Made by a program: the position numbers and the translations under genes. The notes below the pieces were generated by a model that made no database searches, was not told the origin of the DNA, and was given only the letters and a program-made list of their open reading frames with translations. Shown here one piece after another: positions 43,874 to 52,640 of a stretch of 64,000 bases of DNA. The DNA lies in the NCBI GenBank assembly GCA_013289955.1, contig JABCYZ010000001.1, positions 496,001 through 560,000 on the forward strand, given 5' to 3'. The stretch's first letter is position 1, and each line of letters starts with the position of its first letter. Source of the stretch: Acidobacteriota bacterium. Lineage in GTDB: Bacteria; Acidobacteriota; Terriglobia; Acidiferrales; UBA7541.

Positions 43874-46450
43874 ATGCTGAAACAGCGCGGACTTCTCTCC
43901 GTTGTTTTGATTCCGCTTTTGTGGTCTTTCGCGCACGCCCAGGAAAAACCGAAACCCGCCGGCCATGTGCCCTCGCCGAGCGAATTCCTCGGCTTCGAAG
44001 TCGGCGCCGACCGCAAACTAGCCGACTATCGCCAAATCTCTTCGTACTTCAAAGCGCTCGCTGCCGCCTCGCCGCGCGTCGAAATCCAGGTTCTCGGCAA
44101 GACCACTCTTGGCGAAGAGATGTTCATGGCCGTCATCTCCACGCCGGAAAATCTCGCCAACAAAGCCAAGTACAAGGAGATCGCCCACAAACTCGCTGAT
44201 CCTCGTGGTCTCTCTCCGCAACAAATCGACGAGCTCGTCCGCGGCGGCAAAACCATCTTCCTTCTCACCTGCAACATCCACTCCACCGAGATCGGCTCCA
44301 GCCAAATGTCCATGGAATGGGCCTATCAACTCGCCACCACGCAGGATCCTGAATACCTTCGCCGCCTGAACGATTCGATCATCCTGCTCGTTCCTTCTCT
44401 CAATCCCGACGGCGAAACCATGGTCACCGAGTGGTACAGAAAATATCTCGGCACCAAGTACGAAGGCGGCGAGATGCCCTACCTCTATCACCACTACGTC
44501 GGCCACGATGACAACCGCGACTGGTTCATGCTCACGCAAATCGAAACCAAAAACGTCAATCAGATGGTCTACCACGAATGGTTTCCGCAATTCTGGCTCG
44601 ACGAACACCAGATGGGCGAAAACGGTCCGCGCATCTACATTCCCCCCAACGCCGATCCCGTCGCCAAGCTCGTCAATCCCCTCGTCCACCGCGGAAACAA
44701 CCTCATGGGCGCGGACATGGGCTGGCGTCTCGAAGAAGCAGGGAAGTCCGGCGTGATTTTCGGTTATTCCTTCGACGCCTACTGGCCCGGCGGCACGCGC
44801 AACACCGGCTGGTGGAAGAACATGTATGGCGTTCTAACGGAAGTCGCCTCCGCGCGCATCGCCTCGCCTATCGACGTCACGCCTGATGAGCTCCAAGGCG
44901 GAGCGAAGGGCCTCGCGACCTATGAACAACAAATCAATTTTCCCAATCCGTGGCCGGGTGGCCTGTGGCGTCTTCGCGACATCATGGACTACGAGCTCAT
45001 CGTCTCGAGCGCGGCCCTCGAAACCGTAAGCAAGTTTCGGCAGGAACTTCTCCGCGGCGTTGCCACCATGGCCACGCAAGCTGTGCAGTCCGCGGCCGCC
45101 GAAGTCTGCTGGCGGATTCCCATCGAAGACCAGCGCGATCCCGTCACCGCTGCCCGCCTCGTCGCTCTTCTTCTCGAGCACGGTGTCGAAGTCCGCATCA
45201 ACTCCGACGCAAAGGTTTTTCTCGTTCCCACCGCGCAGCCCTATGGCCGCTTTGTCGACGAAATGATGGGCATCCAGCGCTATCCCGAAGTTCGTCCCGC
45301 GGCCAACAGCGGCATTCTTGAGCCTTACGACGTCGCCGCGTGGTCTCTCCCGCTCATGATGGGCGTCAAAGCCGAGCGGGCCTCCATTCGTCCCGATGTG
45401 CTCAACTCCTCCCGCATTCTGAAAACCCCGGAGTGGCCGAGCGGGGGCCTCTCGAACGCCGGCGGCAAATATTTTTCCATCGCTGCTCACGAAAACAATA
45501 TCTTTGCTCTCGCCAATGCCATGCAAACCGCCGGTGGCCAGGTCTTTCTGTCGCAAAAGCCCAACGAGACTCCTGAATTCCTCTTCGCCACTCACGCGCA
45601 GCTTGCCGCCAACGCCGAAAAACTCCACCTCCAACTCGTTCCTCGCCCCGATCTTCCCCAGGGTGCCACGCCGCTCAAACCCGTTCGCCTTGGGATCTAT
45701 AAGTCCTACCTCGCCGAAATCGATGAAGGTTGGACGCGCTTTCTGCTCGATCAGTACGGCTTCAAGTACAAAAGTCTTGAAAACAAGGAAGCGCGCGCGG
45801 GCAACCTGAACAACGCCTTCGACGTCATCATCCTCCCAGACTCTTCGCGCGAGGCCATCGTCGAAGGCAAAGAGAGCCGGTTCGGTTTTTCTGAAGAATT
45901 TCCGCCCGAATACGCCGGCGGCATCGGCAAGGAAGGGGTCAAGGCGCTCCGCGAATTCGTCGAAAAAGGCGGCACGCTTATCACCTTGGCCAACGCCAGC
46001 GACGTCCTTCTCGGCGAAGACTTCGGCCTGCCCATCCGCAACACGCTTGCCAGTCCCGGCGCCACACAAGGCCGCGCCGCCGTCACCACTTCCGACTTCA
46101 ACATCCCCGGCTCTCTCCTGCGCGTATACCTCGATACGAACCACCCCGTCGCCGCCGGCATGCCCCACGAAATCAATGCCTTCCTAGACTCGCCCATCGC
46201 CTTCCAGACTTCCGTGCCCCCTCCCGACATCCAACGTTCCGTCATCGCTTGGTATCCCGACGACGCCAAAGACATCCTCGTCTCCGGCTACGCCCATGGC
46301 GCCGAACGCCTGCAACGCAAAGCGGCTGCCGTGGCCTTCACAAGAGGAAAAGGGAAGATTGTCATGTTCGGCTTCCGCGTCCAGCATCGCGCGCAAACCG
46401 AAGGCACCTTCCAACTTCTCTTCAACGCCATCTACTGGGGAGCCATGTAG
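43874..46450 (+). CDS. secreted M14-family zinc carboxypeptidase
   Basis: 858 residues from ATG 43874, behind AAGGAG; an ATG directly before it is less well spaced. The signal peptide is MLKQRGLLSVVLIPLLWSFA. The M14 zinc motif HxxE is H136-S-T-E139 in LLTCNIHSTEIGSSQMS, preceded by IQVLGKTTLGEEMFM. PSLNPDGETMVTEWYRKYLG holds the substrate-binding DG segment, and H245 (WLDEHQMG) is the likely third ligand. The region after about residue 400 is a long C-terminal extension ending in a glutamine-amidotransferase-like beta domain (VIILPDSS, GGTLITLANASDV, GKIVMFGFRVQHRAQ). Probable periplasmic or extracellular peptide turnover. Confidence 0.9.
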   Translation: MLKQRGLLSVVLIPLLWSFAHAQEKPKPAGHVPSPSEFLGFEVGADRKLADYRQISSYFKALAAASPRVEIQVLGKTTLGEEMFMAVISTPENLANKAKYKEIAHKLADPRGLSPQQIDELVRGGKTIFLLTCNIHSTEIGSSQMSMEWAYQLATTQDPEYLRRLNDSIILLVPSLNPDGETMVTEWYRKYLGTKYEGGEMPYLYHHYVGHDDNRDWFMLTQIETKNVNQMVYHEWFPQFWLDEHQMGENGPRIYIPPNADPVAKLVNPLVHRGNNLMGADMGWRLEEAGKSGVIFGYSFDAYWPGGTRNTGWWKNMYGVLTEVASARIASPIDVTPDELQGGAKGLATYEQQINFPNPWPGGLWRLRDIMDYELIVSSAALETVSKFRQELLRGVATMATQAVQSAAAEVCWRIPIEDQRDPVTAARLVALLLEHGVEVRINSDAKVFLVPTAQPYGRFVDEMMGIQRYPEVRPAANSGILEPYDVAAWSLPLMMGVKAERASIRPDVLNSSRILKTPEWPSGGLSNAGGKYFSIAAHENNIFALANAMQTAGGQVFLSQKPNETPEFLFATHAQLAANAEKLHLQLVPRPDLPQGATPLKPVRLGIYKSYLAEIDEGWTRFLLDQYGFKYKSLENKEARAGNLNNAFDVIILPDSSREAIVEGKESRFGFSEEFPPEYAGGIGKEGVKALREFVEKGGTLITLANASDVLLGEDFGLPIRNTLASPGATQGRAAVTTSDFNIPGSLLRVYLDTNHPVAAGMPHEINAFLDSPIAFQTSVPPPDIQRSVIAWYPDDAKDILVSGYAHGAERLQRKAAAVAFTRGKGKIVMFGFRVQHRAQTEGTFQLLFNAIYWGAM

Positions 46451-46484
46451 GGAGGTAAATCTCCAGGTAGGAACTAACGAAGAG

Positions 46485-46512
46485 TGTCATCCCAAGCGGA
46501 GCGAGGGATCTG
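46485..46512 (+). repeat. dispersed 28-base repeat, copy 2
   Basis: Begins TGTCATCCCAAGCGGAGCGA and matches 36403-36430 at 23 of 28 positions. It lies 35 bases after the M14 peptidase stop, before the convergent zinc-ribbon gene. A T-rich stretch follows (GTTTTTTCATT), as also after copy 1 (CTTTTCTATG). Confidence 0.65.
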
Positions 46513-46580
46513 TTTTTTCATTCTTGTCTCTTGCCGAGAAAGCCGTCCGGCAACAGGACGTCAACTCTATCGACGGCGCC

Positions 46581-47141
46581 TCAGGCCGAATATCGGGCCG
46601 TATTCACTCGCCCGCCAACTCCCGCCATCTCGGCATACTCCCGGCCCGAGCTCTCCGGCGCCAGCACCCACAACGTGTAAATCCCGAGCGCCGTCCCAAA
46701 GGGAATCCGTATCAACGCCAGACACGCCACCACAATTCCCAACACTCGCGCCCACGGCTGCCGCTCATACAATCCCCAAGCCAGCACCAAATGAACCACT
46801 CCAAACAAGGTCAGAAAGACTCCCGTTGAAAACATCCCGCCCCAAACGAGCGATCGAATCCCTGGCTCCCAGTTCCCGAATGGCCAGCCCCCGTCAAAAA
46901 CCAGCCTTCGAAACATCATCCACCACGCGACGCCCATCAACCGCAAGATCCCGTTCGCCAGCCAAAATCCCGCCACAATATTGATGTTTCGTCCGACGCG
47001 CCCATCGCCCGCCGCCCGCGCCACCGGAGCCGTCCGGCCCATCGGCACAGCCGCCGGCGCCGCCGCCATCAACTGCTTCCCGCACGAAGTGCAGTATTGG
47101 CTCCCGGAGTTGAAAGCTGTCCCACATCGATCGCAGTACAT
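46581..47141 (-). CDS. zinc-ribbon membrane protein
   Basis: 186 residues from an ATG (complement 47139-47141) with GGAGGG upstream; the long extension to 47489 is Arg-rich noise. The N-terminus MYCDRCGTAFNSGSQYCTSC is a zinc ribbon (C3, C6, C17, C20). After an Ala/Pro linker there are about four hydrophobic segments (NIVAGFWLANGILRLMGVAW, SLVWGGMFSTGVFLTLFGVV, HLVLAWGLYE, VLGIVVACLALIRIPFGTAL). The function of this common bacterial architecture is unknown. Confidence 0.82.
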   Translation of the reverse strand: MYCDRCGTAFNSGSQYCTSCGKQLMAAAPAAVPMGRTAPVARAAGDGRVGRNINIVAGFWLANGILRLMGVAWWMMFRRLVFDGGWPFGNWEPGIRSLVWGGMFSTGVFLTLFGVVHLVLAWGLYERQPWARVLGIVVACLALIRIPFGTALGIYTLWVLAPESSGREYAEMAGVGGRVNTARYSA

Positions 47142-47370
47142 GATTCTGCCCTCCCTCCGCTCTGGCGTTTGTCCGATACCCCTTTGTTCCATACTACGCA
47201 GCCCGCCCCAGGAAAGTTCCACGCCTTCCTTGCCTGCCGCCCGCTCGCTTGAAGTCCCTCTCACCCGGGGCTCTCGACATGCCCCCCGGGCGTGCCCGCG
47301 CGTCCGCCACAGTGTATATTCAGTTCGCAGTTTCCCTAAGCCGGTTCCGCCACCCGAGGGGTGAGCTGCC

Positions 47371-48288
47371 ATGCGCCGAACAATCCGAGCCGCCGCAATC
47401 CGCTCTTCCCGCCACTGTGCCCTGCTCGTCTTGGCGCTTCTCGCAGCCGCATTTTCTCTCTCTGCCGCGGAAACGCCACCCGCTCTCATTCACGGCCTGT
47501 GGGTCTGGAAGAGCCCGGCCGTCCTCGCCGCCCCCCACGCCGCCGAGTCCCTCCGCGATTTCTGCACATCCGCGGGCATCAACGAAGTCTACGTTTCCGT
47601 CTCCCCGCGCACCGAAGCCGCTGAAGAAGGCCAGCTCGTCCACCTCATCGGCCTTCTGCATCGTTCCAACATTCGCGTGGAAGCCTTACTTTCCAGCACC
47701 GACGCCGACGAGCCGGGCAAACACCGCGATTCGCTAGTCCAAAAAGTCCGGAGCATCGTGGAATTCAATCAGAAGCACCGTGCCGAGCGCTTTGACGGCA
47801 TTCACCTTGACGTCGAGCCTCAGCAGCGCCCCGAAAATAAAGGTCCCGGCAATCTCCGCTTCCTGCCCGGCCTCGCCGAAGCCTTTCGCGCCGTCCTCGC
47901 CGTAGCCGAGCCGGCCGGCCTAACCGTCAACGCCGACATCCAGAACAAACTTCTCAAAGGCGACGCAAGCCAGCGAAAAATGCTTCTCTCCGCCGTCCCG
48001 CGCCTAACTCTGATGATGTATGAGCTCAGCAGTCCCGGCGATGGCGACACTCCCGCGCAGCAAGCCGAAAAAGCCGCCGCCAACAGCCGGAAATTTCTCA
48101 ACATGGCCTACGACGGCCTCGGCGACCAGAACCTCGCCACCAAGCTGGCAAAGATGGTCATCGCACTCCGCACGCCCGACTATCTCGATCATCTTCCAGA
48201 AATGCTCACGCATCTCGACCAAGCCAATCGCACCAACCCCCACTACCTTGGCTGGGCTCGCCACTCCTATAACGACACGCTCAAATAA
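47371..48288 (+). CDS. secreted TIM-barrel-like (glycoside-hydrolase-like) protein
   Basis: 305 residues. A signal peptide (about 1-33, CALLVLALLAAAFSLSAAE) precedes LIHGLWVWKSPAVLAAPHAA, then FCTSAGINEVYVSVSP and AERFDGIHLDVEPQQRPE. The FDGIHLDVEP strand, with Asp and Glu at the end of a beta strand, is typical of the catalytic face of GH18/GHL-type TIM barrels. LTLMMYELSSPGDGD and MVIALRTPDYLDH continue the strand pattern. It may act on an extracellular polysaccharide or be an inactive relative; the family is not certain. Confidence 0.75.
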   Translation: MRRTIRAAAIRSSRHCALLVLALLAAAFSLSAAETPPALIHGLWVWKSPAVLAAPHAAESLRDFCTSAGINEVYVSVSPRTEAAEEGQLVHLIGLLHRSNIRVEALLSSTDADEPGKHRDSLVQKVRSIVEFNQKHRAERFDGIHLDVEPQQRPENKGPGNLRFLPGLAEAFRAVLAVAEPAGLTVNADIQNKLLKGDASQRKMLLSAVPRLTLMMYELSSPGDGDTPAQQAEKAAANSRKFLNMAYDGLGDQNLATKLAKMVIALRTPDYLDHLPEMLTHLDQANRTNPHYLGWARHSYNDTLK

Positions 48289-48304
48289 TTCGCCATCGCT
48301 TCTT

Positions 48305-48772
48305 CTATTTTGAAAATCGCTTCACGCTCAGCGCTATCGGCAGTCCGATAAGAATCATGTGCACAAGCAGCCCCTGTATCAGCCCCCGAAGGCGGTACGG
48401 TCCTTTGGCGTGCAGCGCCGAGAGCGGCAGCACGACCAGGTTCATCACCAGAAAAATGGCAATCCCGTAGAAAAATCCGCACACCACTGCATGTTCCGTC
48501 ATGAACCCCAGCACCCTGCTCACCGCGTAATAAATCGCCGCGGCCGAGCAGGCAATAAAAAAATGCAGCAGCACGCCGAGCGCAAATGTGCCCGTCCCTC
48601 CCTGCATAGCCCTCGGCCCGAGCAGCCCTCCCGCAATCGCGCGCGGCACTCCCCAGCCATACGTCAGGAACGCCGAAGTCAGGTCCAGCGCTCCGGCGAT
48701 CAGCCCGCCCACGAAGATGGCCGGCAACGCCCGCGACCCCTGGGTGGAAAACGCCGCTACTGTTGTACTCAT
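48305..48772 (-). CDS. four-helix integral membrane protein, function unknown
   Basis: 155 residues from an ATG (complement 48770-48772) with GGAGGAG upstream. Hydrophobic segments: LPAIFVGGLIAGALDLTSAF, TFALGVLLHFFIACSAAAIY, VVCGFFYGIAIFLVMNLVVL and LIQGLLVHMILIGLPIALSV. Polar residues are few and no motif is recognised. It resembles uncharacterised four-TM proteins common in soil bacteria. It is convergent with the TIM-barrel gene, 16 bases apart. Confidence 0.75.
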   Translation of the reverse strand: MSTTVAAFSTQGSRALPAIFVGGLIAGALDLTSAFLTYGWGVPRAIAGGLLGPRAMQGGTGTFALGVLLHFFIACSAAAIYYAVSRVLGFMTEHAVVCGFFYGIAIFLVMNLVVLPLSALHAKGPYRLRGLIQGLLVHMILIGLPIALSVKRFSK

Positions 48773-49040
48773 CGTCTCCTCCGTGTGAGTGGCACAAACG
48801 CTGCCCATCATCGCCCAGGCCGGCCCGATGAGTCGCTCAGATTCGTACGATGCACAACAGATTCGGCTTAGAACGATGGCAATCTCTTGCCATTTCAGCG
48901 CCGGTTCAGGCGATAGTTCGCCGATGGAATGCCCGGAAGGTGGGGAAAGCGTGGATGCTAGAGACTCGACTTGTCTTTATCCTGGCGAGGCCACGGAGGA
49001 CGGGGCAGGAAGATCTGTCTGCTAGGAGATTTTTTCGGGC

Positions 49041-49325
49041 TCAAACATCTTCCCGTTCCGCCCCGCGCTTGTTCCGGAAAAAATACGCCGAAGCTCCAAT
49101 CACAATCGAGAAAAACGCCACCACAGCGGCCAGCATCGCAAATGCTCCCAAGTCCACCCGCGCTCCGGGAACGGCAGCAAACTGATGCGACCAGATCGCC
49201 GCATACCCCAACGAGTTGTGCGCCGCGGCGCTTCCCGCCTGCGTCGTCGTCCAGGGAGCCGAGCAACACAGAATCGCCAATCCAATCACAAACGCAAACA
49301 GCGTCACTTTTAGAAGAGTGTTCAT
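49041..49325 (-). CDS. small two-helix membrane protein
   Basis: 94 residues from an ATG (complement 49323-49325) with GAGGG just upstream. N-terminal helix LLKVTLFAFVIGLAILCCSA and C-terminal helix FAMLAAVVAFFSIVIGASAY flank a short polar loop; the tail is charged (RNKRGAEREDV). No family recognised. Length and composition favour a real gene, but the evidence is only moderate. Confidence 0.55.
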   Translation of the reverse strand: MNTLLKVTLFAFVIGLAILCCSAPWTTTQAGSAAAHNSLGYAAIWSHQFAAVPGARVDLGAFAMLAAVVAFFSIVIGASAYFFRNKRGAEREDV

Positions 49326-49659
49326 AGGCCCTCAGTCTACACCCGGCAACTCCGCATTCCCCACACCGTCCTTTTGCACATAGCAGCCCGACGCTTTTTC
49401 CTCCCGTTTCGCTCCCCGGAAGCGGGCGGCCATCGTCCTCGCGGGAATCCCCTGCGCCGATCCCCTAAGAAACGACGATGGCCTGGGGGCGCTCTTGGCC
49501 GAGCGACACGGATGGACCCTGGCCGGAACGTTGGGGTATTGGACCTGGAGGCCCGGGCGGGGCTGCTCAATCTGCTGCAAGGTTCTCTGGACAGGGGGGA
49601 CGGGGGTAGCACAGACTCGAGTCTCTGCGCTTCGCTACTCGCTGCCCGCTATCCTCAAT
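49326..49659. other. intergenic region with a 10-bp inverted repeat
   Basis: About 330 bases with no convincing gene. GGCCATCGTC (49428-49437) and GACGATGGCC (49474-49483) are perfect reverse complements separated by 36 bases. The region follows the leftward DUF72 gene, so the repeat could lie in its 3' untranslated part. Confidence 0.45.
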
Positions 49660-50643
49660 TCACTTTTTGCTCATCGGAAACAAACTTGGCTCCGCCGGCG
49701 GCGAATCCGCAATGGCTTCCAGTTCGGGATACTGCGCGCGCAGCGGCTCAGGGACCTTAACTTTGGAGCGTTTCAGAATGCTGATCAACTGGAGGGCGTT
49801 CACGACGCCCTTGCCCTGGTAATGGTTGTTGGTGATGACGAAGACTTCCCGGGAGCGCTCGGCGACTTTGCCGATGCGCTTGGCCCACGGAGTGAGTTCT
49901 TCGGTCGAGTAGAGATAGTTGTAGCGCTCGTGGGAAGCAACGGCGGGATCGTCGGTGAACCAGGTGTCGTACCGGCGGCCATGCAGCCGCACATAGCCGA
50001 TCGGCGAAGTGATTTCGGCGCTCGGTTCGATCGAGCGGCCGATGACGGGCTGGTCGATATTGCAGAAACCTGTGCCAGATTCTGCAAGCAGCGCGAAAGT
50101 TTCCGGCGTCTGCCAGGAGGCGTGGCGGACTTCGACGACAAGCGGATAATCGCAGAAGCGTTTCAGGAGCGCGGAGAGATGAGCAACATTTTCCGGCGTC
50201 CGATGGAACGAAAAAGGAAACTGCAGCAAGACGGCACTGAGTTTCCCGGCAGCGCGCAGAACGTCAAATCCGGCGCGAACTTCGCGCTCGTCTTCCTTCG
50301 TGGCCGCGACGATGGCGGAGGACACGCCGCCCGCCGCGTTGGCCGGACCCGGATTTTGAGCAACCGTAACGTGCGTGAATCGCTGCCACAGCTTGGCGGT
50401 GAAGACGAAGCGGGGGTTGGCGGTCACGCGATCGATCCACTGCGCGGCATGATCCGGCCGGATCGGATTGTAAAACGACGTATTGATCTCGATGGTGTCG
50501 AAGAATTCTGCGAGATACGTTGCTTCGTGAAAACCCTTGCGTCGACGCGAAGGATAGACGTAGCCGGCCCAGTCGGGATACGACCAGCCAGCCGGACCAA
50601 CGCGAAGGATGGCGTTCGCTTCAGGTTTTGTGCGCGGAGGCAT
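49660..50643 (-). CDS. DUF72 (YecE-like) family protein
   Basis: 327 residues from an ATG (complement 50641-50643). The hallmark segments are RVGPAGWSYPDWAGYVYPSR, YLAEFFDTIEINTSFYNPIR, ANPRFVFTAKLWQRFTHV, VLLQFPFSFHRTPENVAHLS, PLVVEVRHASWQTPETFALL and YVRLHGRRYDTWF, then the C-terminal VFVITNNHYQGKGVVNALQL. This is a complete DUF72 TIM-barrel protein. The family is widespread and its biochemical activity is not established to my knowledge. It is divergent from the HPF-like gene. Confidence 0.92.
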   Translation of the reverse strand: MPPRTKPEANAILRVGPAGWSYPDWAGYVYPSRRRKGFHEATYLAEFFDTIEINTSFYNPIRPDHAAQWIDRVTANPRFVFTAKLWQRFTHVTVAQNPGPANAAGGVSSAIVAATKEDEREVRAGFDVLRAAGKLSAVLLQFPFSFHRTPENVAHLSALLKRFCDYPLVVEVRHASWQTPETFALLAESGTGFCNIDQPVIGRSIEPSAEITSPIGYVRLHGRRYDTWFTDDPAVASHERYNYLYSTEELTPWAKRIGKVAERSREVFVITNNHYQGKGVVNALQLISILKRSKVKVPEPLRAQYPELEAIADSPPAEPSLFPMSKK

Positions 50644-50873
50644 GATTGAAATATTTTTGTAGTCGCACAGCCTGCTATGCCCGTTGCCTATGGAGCAGCG
50701 TAGAGTGGAGCAGCCGCTGCTGTCAACGCATGGTGAATTTCCGAATCGTGAGGTTATTTGTTGCCGTACGATTGCCGCGGACAGGACGCGCTGGTATGCT
50801 CTAGACATGATGCGGTGGAAAGAGCAGTTCCGCGTCGCCCGCCTCTTCTCTAATAAGTTCTACAGGTGCATCC

Positions 50874-51236
50874 ATGAAACTCTCCATCAGCTACAAGAAG
50901 GTCGAGCCGCACGAGCCAGCGGAAAAGGAAGTCGAACGTTTCGCGAGCAAACTGAATCGTATTTTGAAATGCTATGAGCCGGACCTGGTGCTGTTGCATG
51001 GGGTCTTTTCCAAAAATCCGCATCGCGAGGAACTCTCGTTTTCGCTGAATTTGTCGCTGCCGACGGGCGCCCTGCACGCCACCGGGAAGGGCGAAAACGT
51101 CCGTGCCAGCTGCAAGCAGGCGTTCAGCGAAATGGAGTCGCAACTGAAGAAGCACCAGTCGCGGCTGCGGAAGGATTACGAATGGAAACGCAAGCGCCCG
51201 CGCCCGGTACCGCCCGCCCTCGAAGCCCTGTCCTAG
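50874..51236 (+). CDS. HPF/RaiA-family ribosome-associated protein
   Basis: 120 residues. MKLSISYKKVEPHEPAEKEV, then RFASKLNRILKCYEPDLVLL, LHATGKGENVRASCKQAFSE and QLKKHQSRLRKDYEWKRKRP give the beta-alpha-beta(3)-alpha pattern of short hibernation-promoting/Y-factor proteins, with the basic C-terminal helix that contacts the ribosome. Longer members have a second dimerisation domain; none is present. It probably helps inactivate ribosomes in slow growth. Divergence from consensus is noticeable, so the family call is good but not certain. Confidence 0.75.
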   Translation: MKLSISYKKVEPHEPAEKEVERFASKLNRILKCYEPDLVLLHGVFSKNPHREELSFSLNLSLPTGALHATGKGENVRASCKQAFSEMESQLKKHQSRLRKDYEWKRKRPRPVPPALEALS

Positions 51237-51473
51237 AGGCGCGCCATCCCGCGCCGATGCGTGGATGAGGGGATGCCTGGCTATCTCAGTTTGAGAACCA
51301 AAGGCCGGTTTACCGCGATACTGAGACGAGAACTGGCGAGCGCCGCCGGGGTTCGCCCGACCTCGGCGAAAACTGGTTGAGAGAGACCTGCTTGCTGTCT
51401 GCCGCGGTGAACAGGCAAACCATTGAAATAGAACGGTTTATCTCCTCGTAAGGCTAAATCAAGGAACAGTCGA

Positions 51474-51547
51474 AGGGCGAAGCAATCTCCCGTGAAATAC
51501 CGCGGGCGGCGAAGCTATTTTCACGATTTTGGAGATTGCCTTGCCCT
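51474..51547 (+). ncRNA. long two-part hairpin, candidate structured leader RNA
   Basis: Bases 51474-51490 pair with 51531-51547 (17 positions, with one G-U pair and one A-C mismatch). Immediately inside, CGTGAAA (51491-51497) pairs perfectly with TTTCACG (51519-51525), leaving a five-base bulge (51526-51530) and a GC-rich apex. No T-tract follows, and the cheY-like ATG is 66 bases downstream. Candidates are a cis-regulatory RNA, a transcription-attenuation element or a palindromic repeat. Confidence 0.45.
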
Positions 51548-51601
51548 AATCATCCGCTTGCCTCTCGGATCCGTGCATTCAGGCCCTAGAAAACGAAGGG
51601 A

Positions 51602-51613
51602 CTCTACGTAGAG
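51602..51613. promoter_or_regulatory. 12-bp palindrome abutting the cheY-like start codon
   Basis: CTCTACGTAGAG is a perfect 12-base palindrome directly followed by the ATG at 51614. It replaces the usual Shine-Dalgarno zone; a GAAGGG lies further up at 51595-51600. It may be an operator overlapping the ribosome site or a small hairpin affecting translation. Confidence 0.45.
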
Positions 51614-51997
51614 ATGCGACCGAAAATCCTGATTGTCGACGACTCGATGACCACCCTCTTGATGGAAGAGATGCTCCTGAAGAAGTACACCAATTTTGAT
51701 GTGGTGCAAGCGCGCAACGGGCAAGAGGCGGTGAAAGTGGCCTTGGAGGAGCTGCCCGGCTTGATCCTGATGGACGTGGTGATGCCCAAGATGGACGGTT
51801 TTGCGGCCTGTCGGGAGATGCGGCGGCTGGAGAAATTGAAAAGGATTCCTATCATTTTGGTGACCAGCCGGGGCGAGGCGGAAAATGTTGAAAAAGGATT
51901 TGAAAGCGGCTGCAACGATTATTTGACAAAACCGATCGACAGCAACGAACTGGTGCAGATGGTGAATGGTTATCTGGGCGCCGAAGAAGGGCGCTAG
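51614..51997 (+). CDS. single-domain response regulator (CheY/PilH-like)
   Basis: 127 residues, receiver domain only. The acidic pair is D9-D10 (KILIVDDSMTTLLMEEML) and the phosphoacceptor D54 (LILMDVVMPKMDGF). The switch Thr is in IILVTSRGEAE and the conserved Lys in DYLTKPID. No output domain is present. As first gene of a cheD-cheA-mcp-cheW-cheR-cheB operon it is the likely target of the CheA kinase; it resembles the PilH/PilG type as much as flagellar CheY. Whether it controls a motor, pili or another output is not shown here. Confidence 0.92.
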   Translation: MRPKILIVDDSMTTLLMEEMLLKKYTNFDVVQARNGQEAVKVALEELPGLILMDVVMPKMDGFAACREMRRLEKLKRIPIILVTSRGEAENVEKGFESGCNDYLTKPIDSNELVQMVNGYLGAEEGR

Positions 51998-52024
51998 CTC
52001 TAAAAGCTGGCGGAAAGACGATCG

Positions 52025-52621
52025 ATGAAGGAAAAAACCATTGTGCGGGGACAAACGGCAGTAAAAGGCGAGAGCGTGGCGACGGCGGCTCTTGCGGAAC
52101 AGCTGGAGACGCGCGCCCGGGACTACATGCGGCGGTGCCATGAGACTGTTCCTTCCGTCGAGCGGCACACGATTTGGAGCCGGCTGTATGCGGCGAGCGA
52201 GCGGCTCAGCATGGCGGTACGCGATGGCGATGTGGCTGACGCGGTGATTGAAATTGGTTCGAATCTTCTGGGATGCGAAGAGATTGTGGTCGTCGAGTTG
52301 CACGCGGAAACGAAATTGATGTCGTTTTTGGCTTCGGTGGGAGTGTCGGCGACGCAGCGCCACGCACTGTCTTCCAAGTTCCATCAGATCGCGGCGGAGA
52401 TCAAGCGAGGGCAAGCGCGAATCGTGGACAAGCGAGTCGCAGGCGACGAATTTTTGGCAAGCATCGGAGTAAGCGCGCTGGCGCCGTTGTCTCAGGGCCA
52501 GAAAACGGGGGCCATCGTATTTTTCAATCTGCTGCCGCAGAGGAAGTCGTTCGACTCGGGAGACCGCGAATTGTTGGGATTGCTTTCGGTGTATGTAGGG
52601 CCGAGCCTCTTCGGCACCTAG
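52025..52621 (+). CDS. GAF-domain protein of the chemosensory operon
   Basis: 198 residues, 27 bases after the response regulator. Residues about 1-50 are a charged helical part (ALAEQLETRARDYMRRCHET). Residues about 55-195 have the GAF pattern: LYAASERLSMAVRDGDVADA, IGSNLLGCEEIVVVELHAET, FLASIGVSALAPLSQGQK, TGAIVFFNLLPQRKSFDSGD and RELLGLLSVYVGPSLF. No kinase, GGDEF or other output domain is attached. In this operon it may be a cytoplasmic ligand sensor or an adaptor; no bound ligand can be predicted. Confidence 0.78.
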   Translation: MKEKTIVRGQTAVKGESVATAALAEQLETRARDYMRRCHETVPSVERHTIWSRLYAASERLSMAVRDGDVADAVIEIGSNLLGCEEIVVVELHAETKLMSFLASVGVSATQRHALSSKFHQIAAEIKRGQARIVDKRVAGDEFLASIGVSALAPLSQGQKTGAIVFFNLLPQRKSFDSGDRELLGLLSVYVGPSLFGT

Positions 52622-52640
52622 GAATTCGGGGAAGTTTTAG

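Larger units (their letters stand above)
51237..51613 (+). other. leader region before the chemosensory operon
   Basis: About 375 bases without a gene. It holds several potential hairpins, the strongest at 51474-51547, and a 12-bp palindrome at 51602-51613 adjoining the cheY-like start codon. It probably carries the operon promoter and a structured 5' leader. Confidence 0.55.

Noticed and set aside
44834..46168. 444-codon antisense frame in the M14 peptidase gene
   Set aside because: Gly/Asp/Phe-rich shadow of a well-supported gene.
46296..46829. Plus-strand frame containing CHPKRSEGS after the M14 gene
   Set aside because: This peptide is the typical chance translation of the dispersed repeat; no gene features.
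51409..51470. Possible c-di-GMP-I (GEMM) riboswitch before the chemosensory operon
   Set aside because: ACAGGCAAACCATT resembles the start of that class, but the GACGCAAAGCC core and the receptor-type second half are absent. An Rfam search would settle it.
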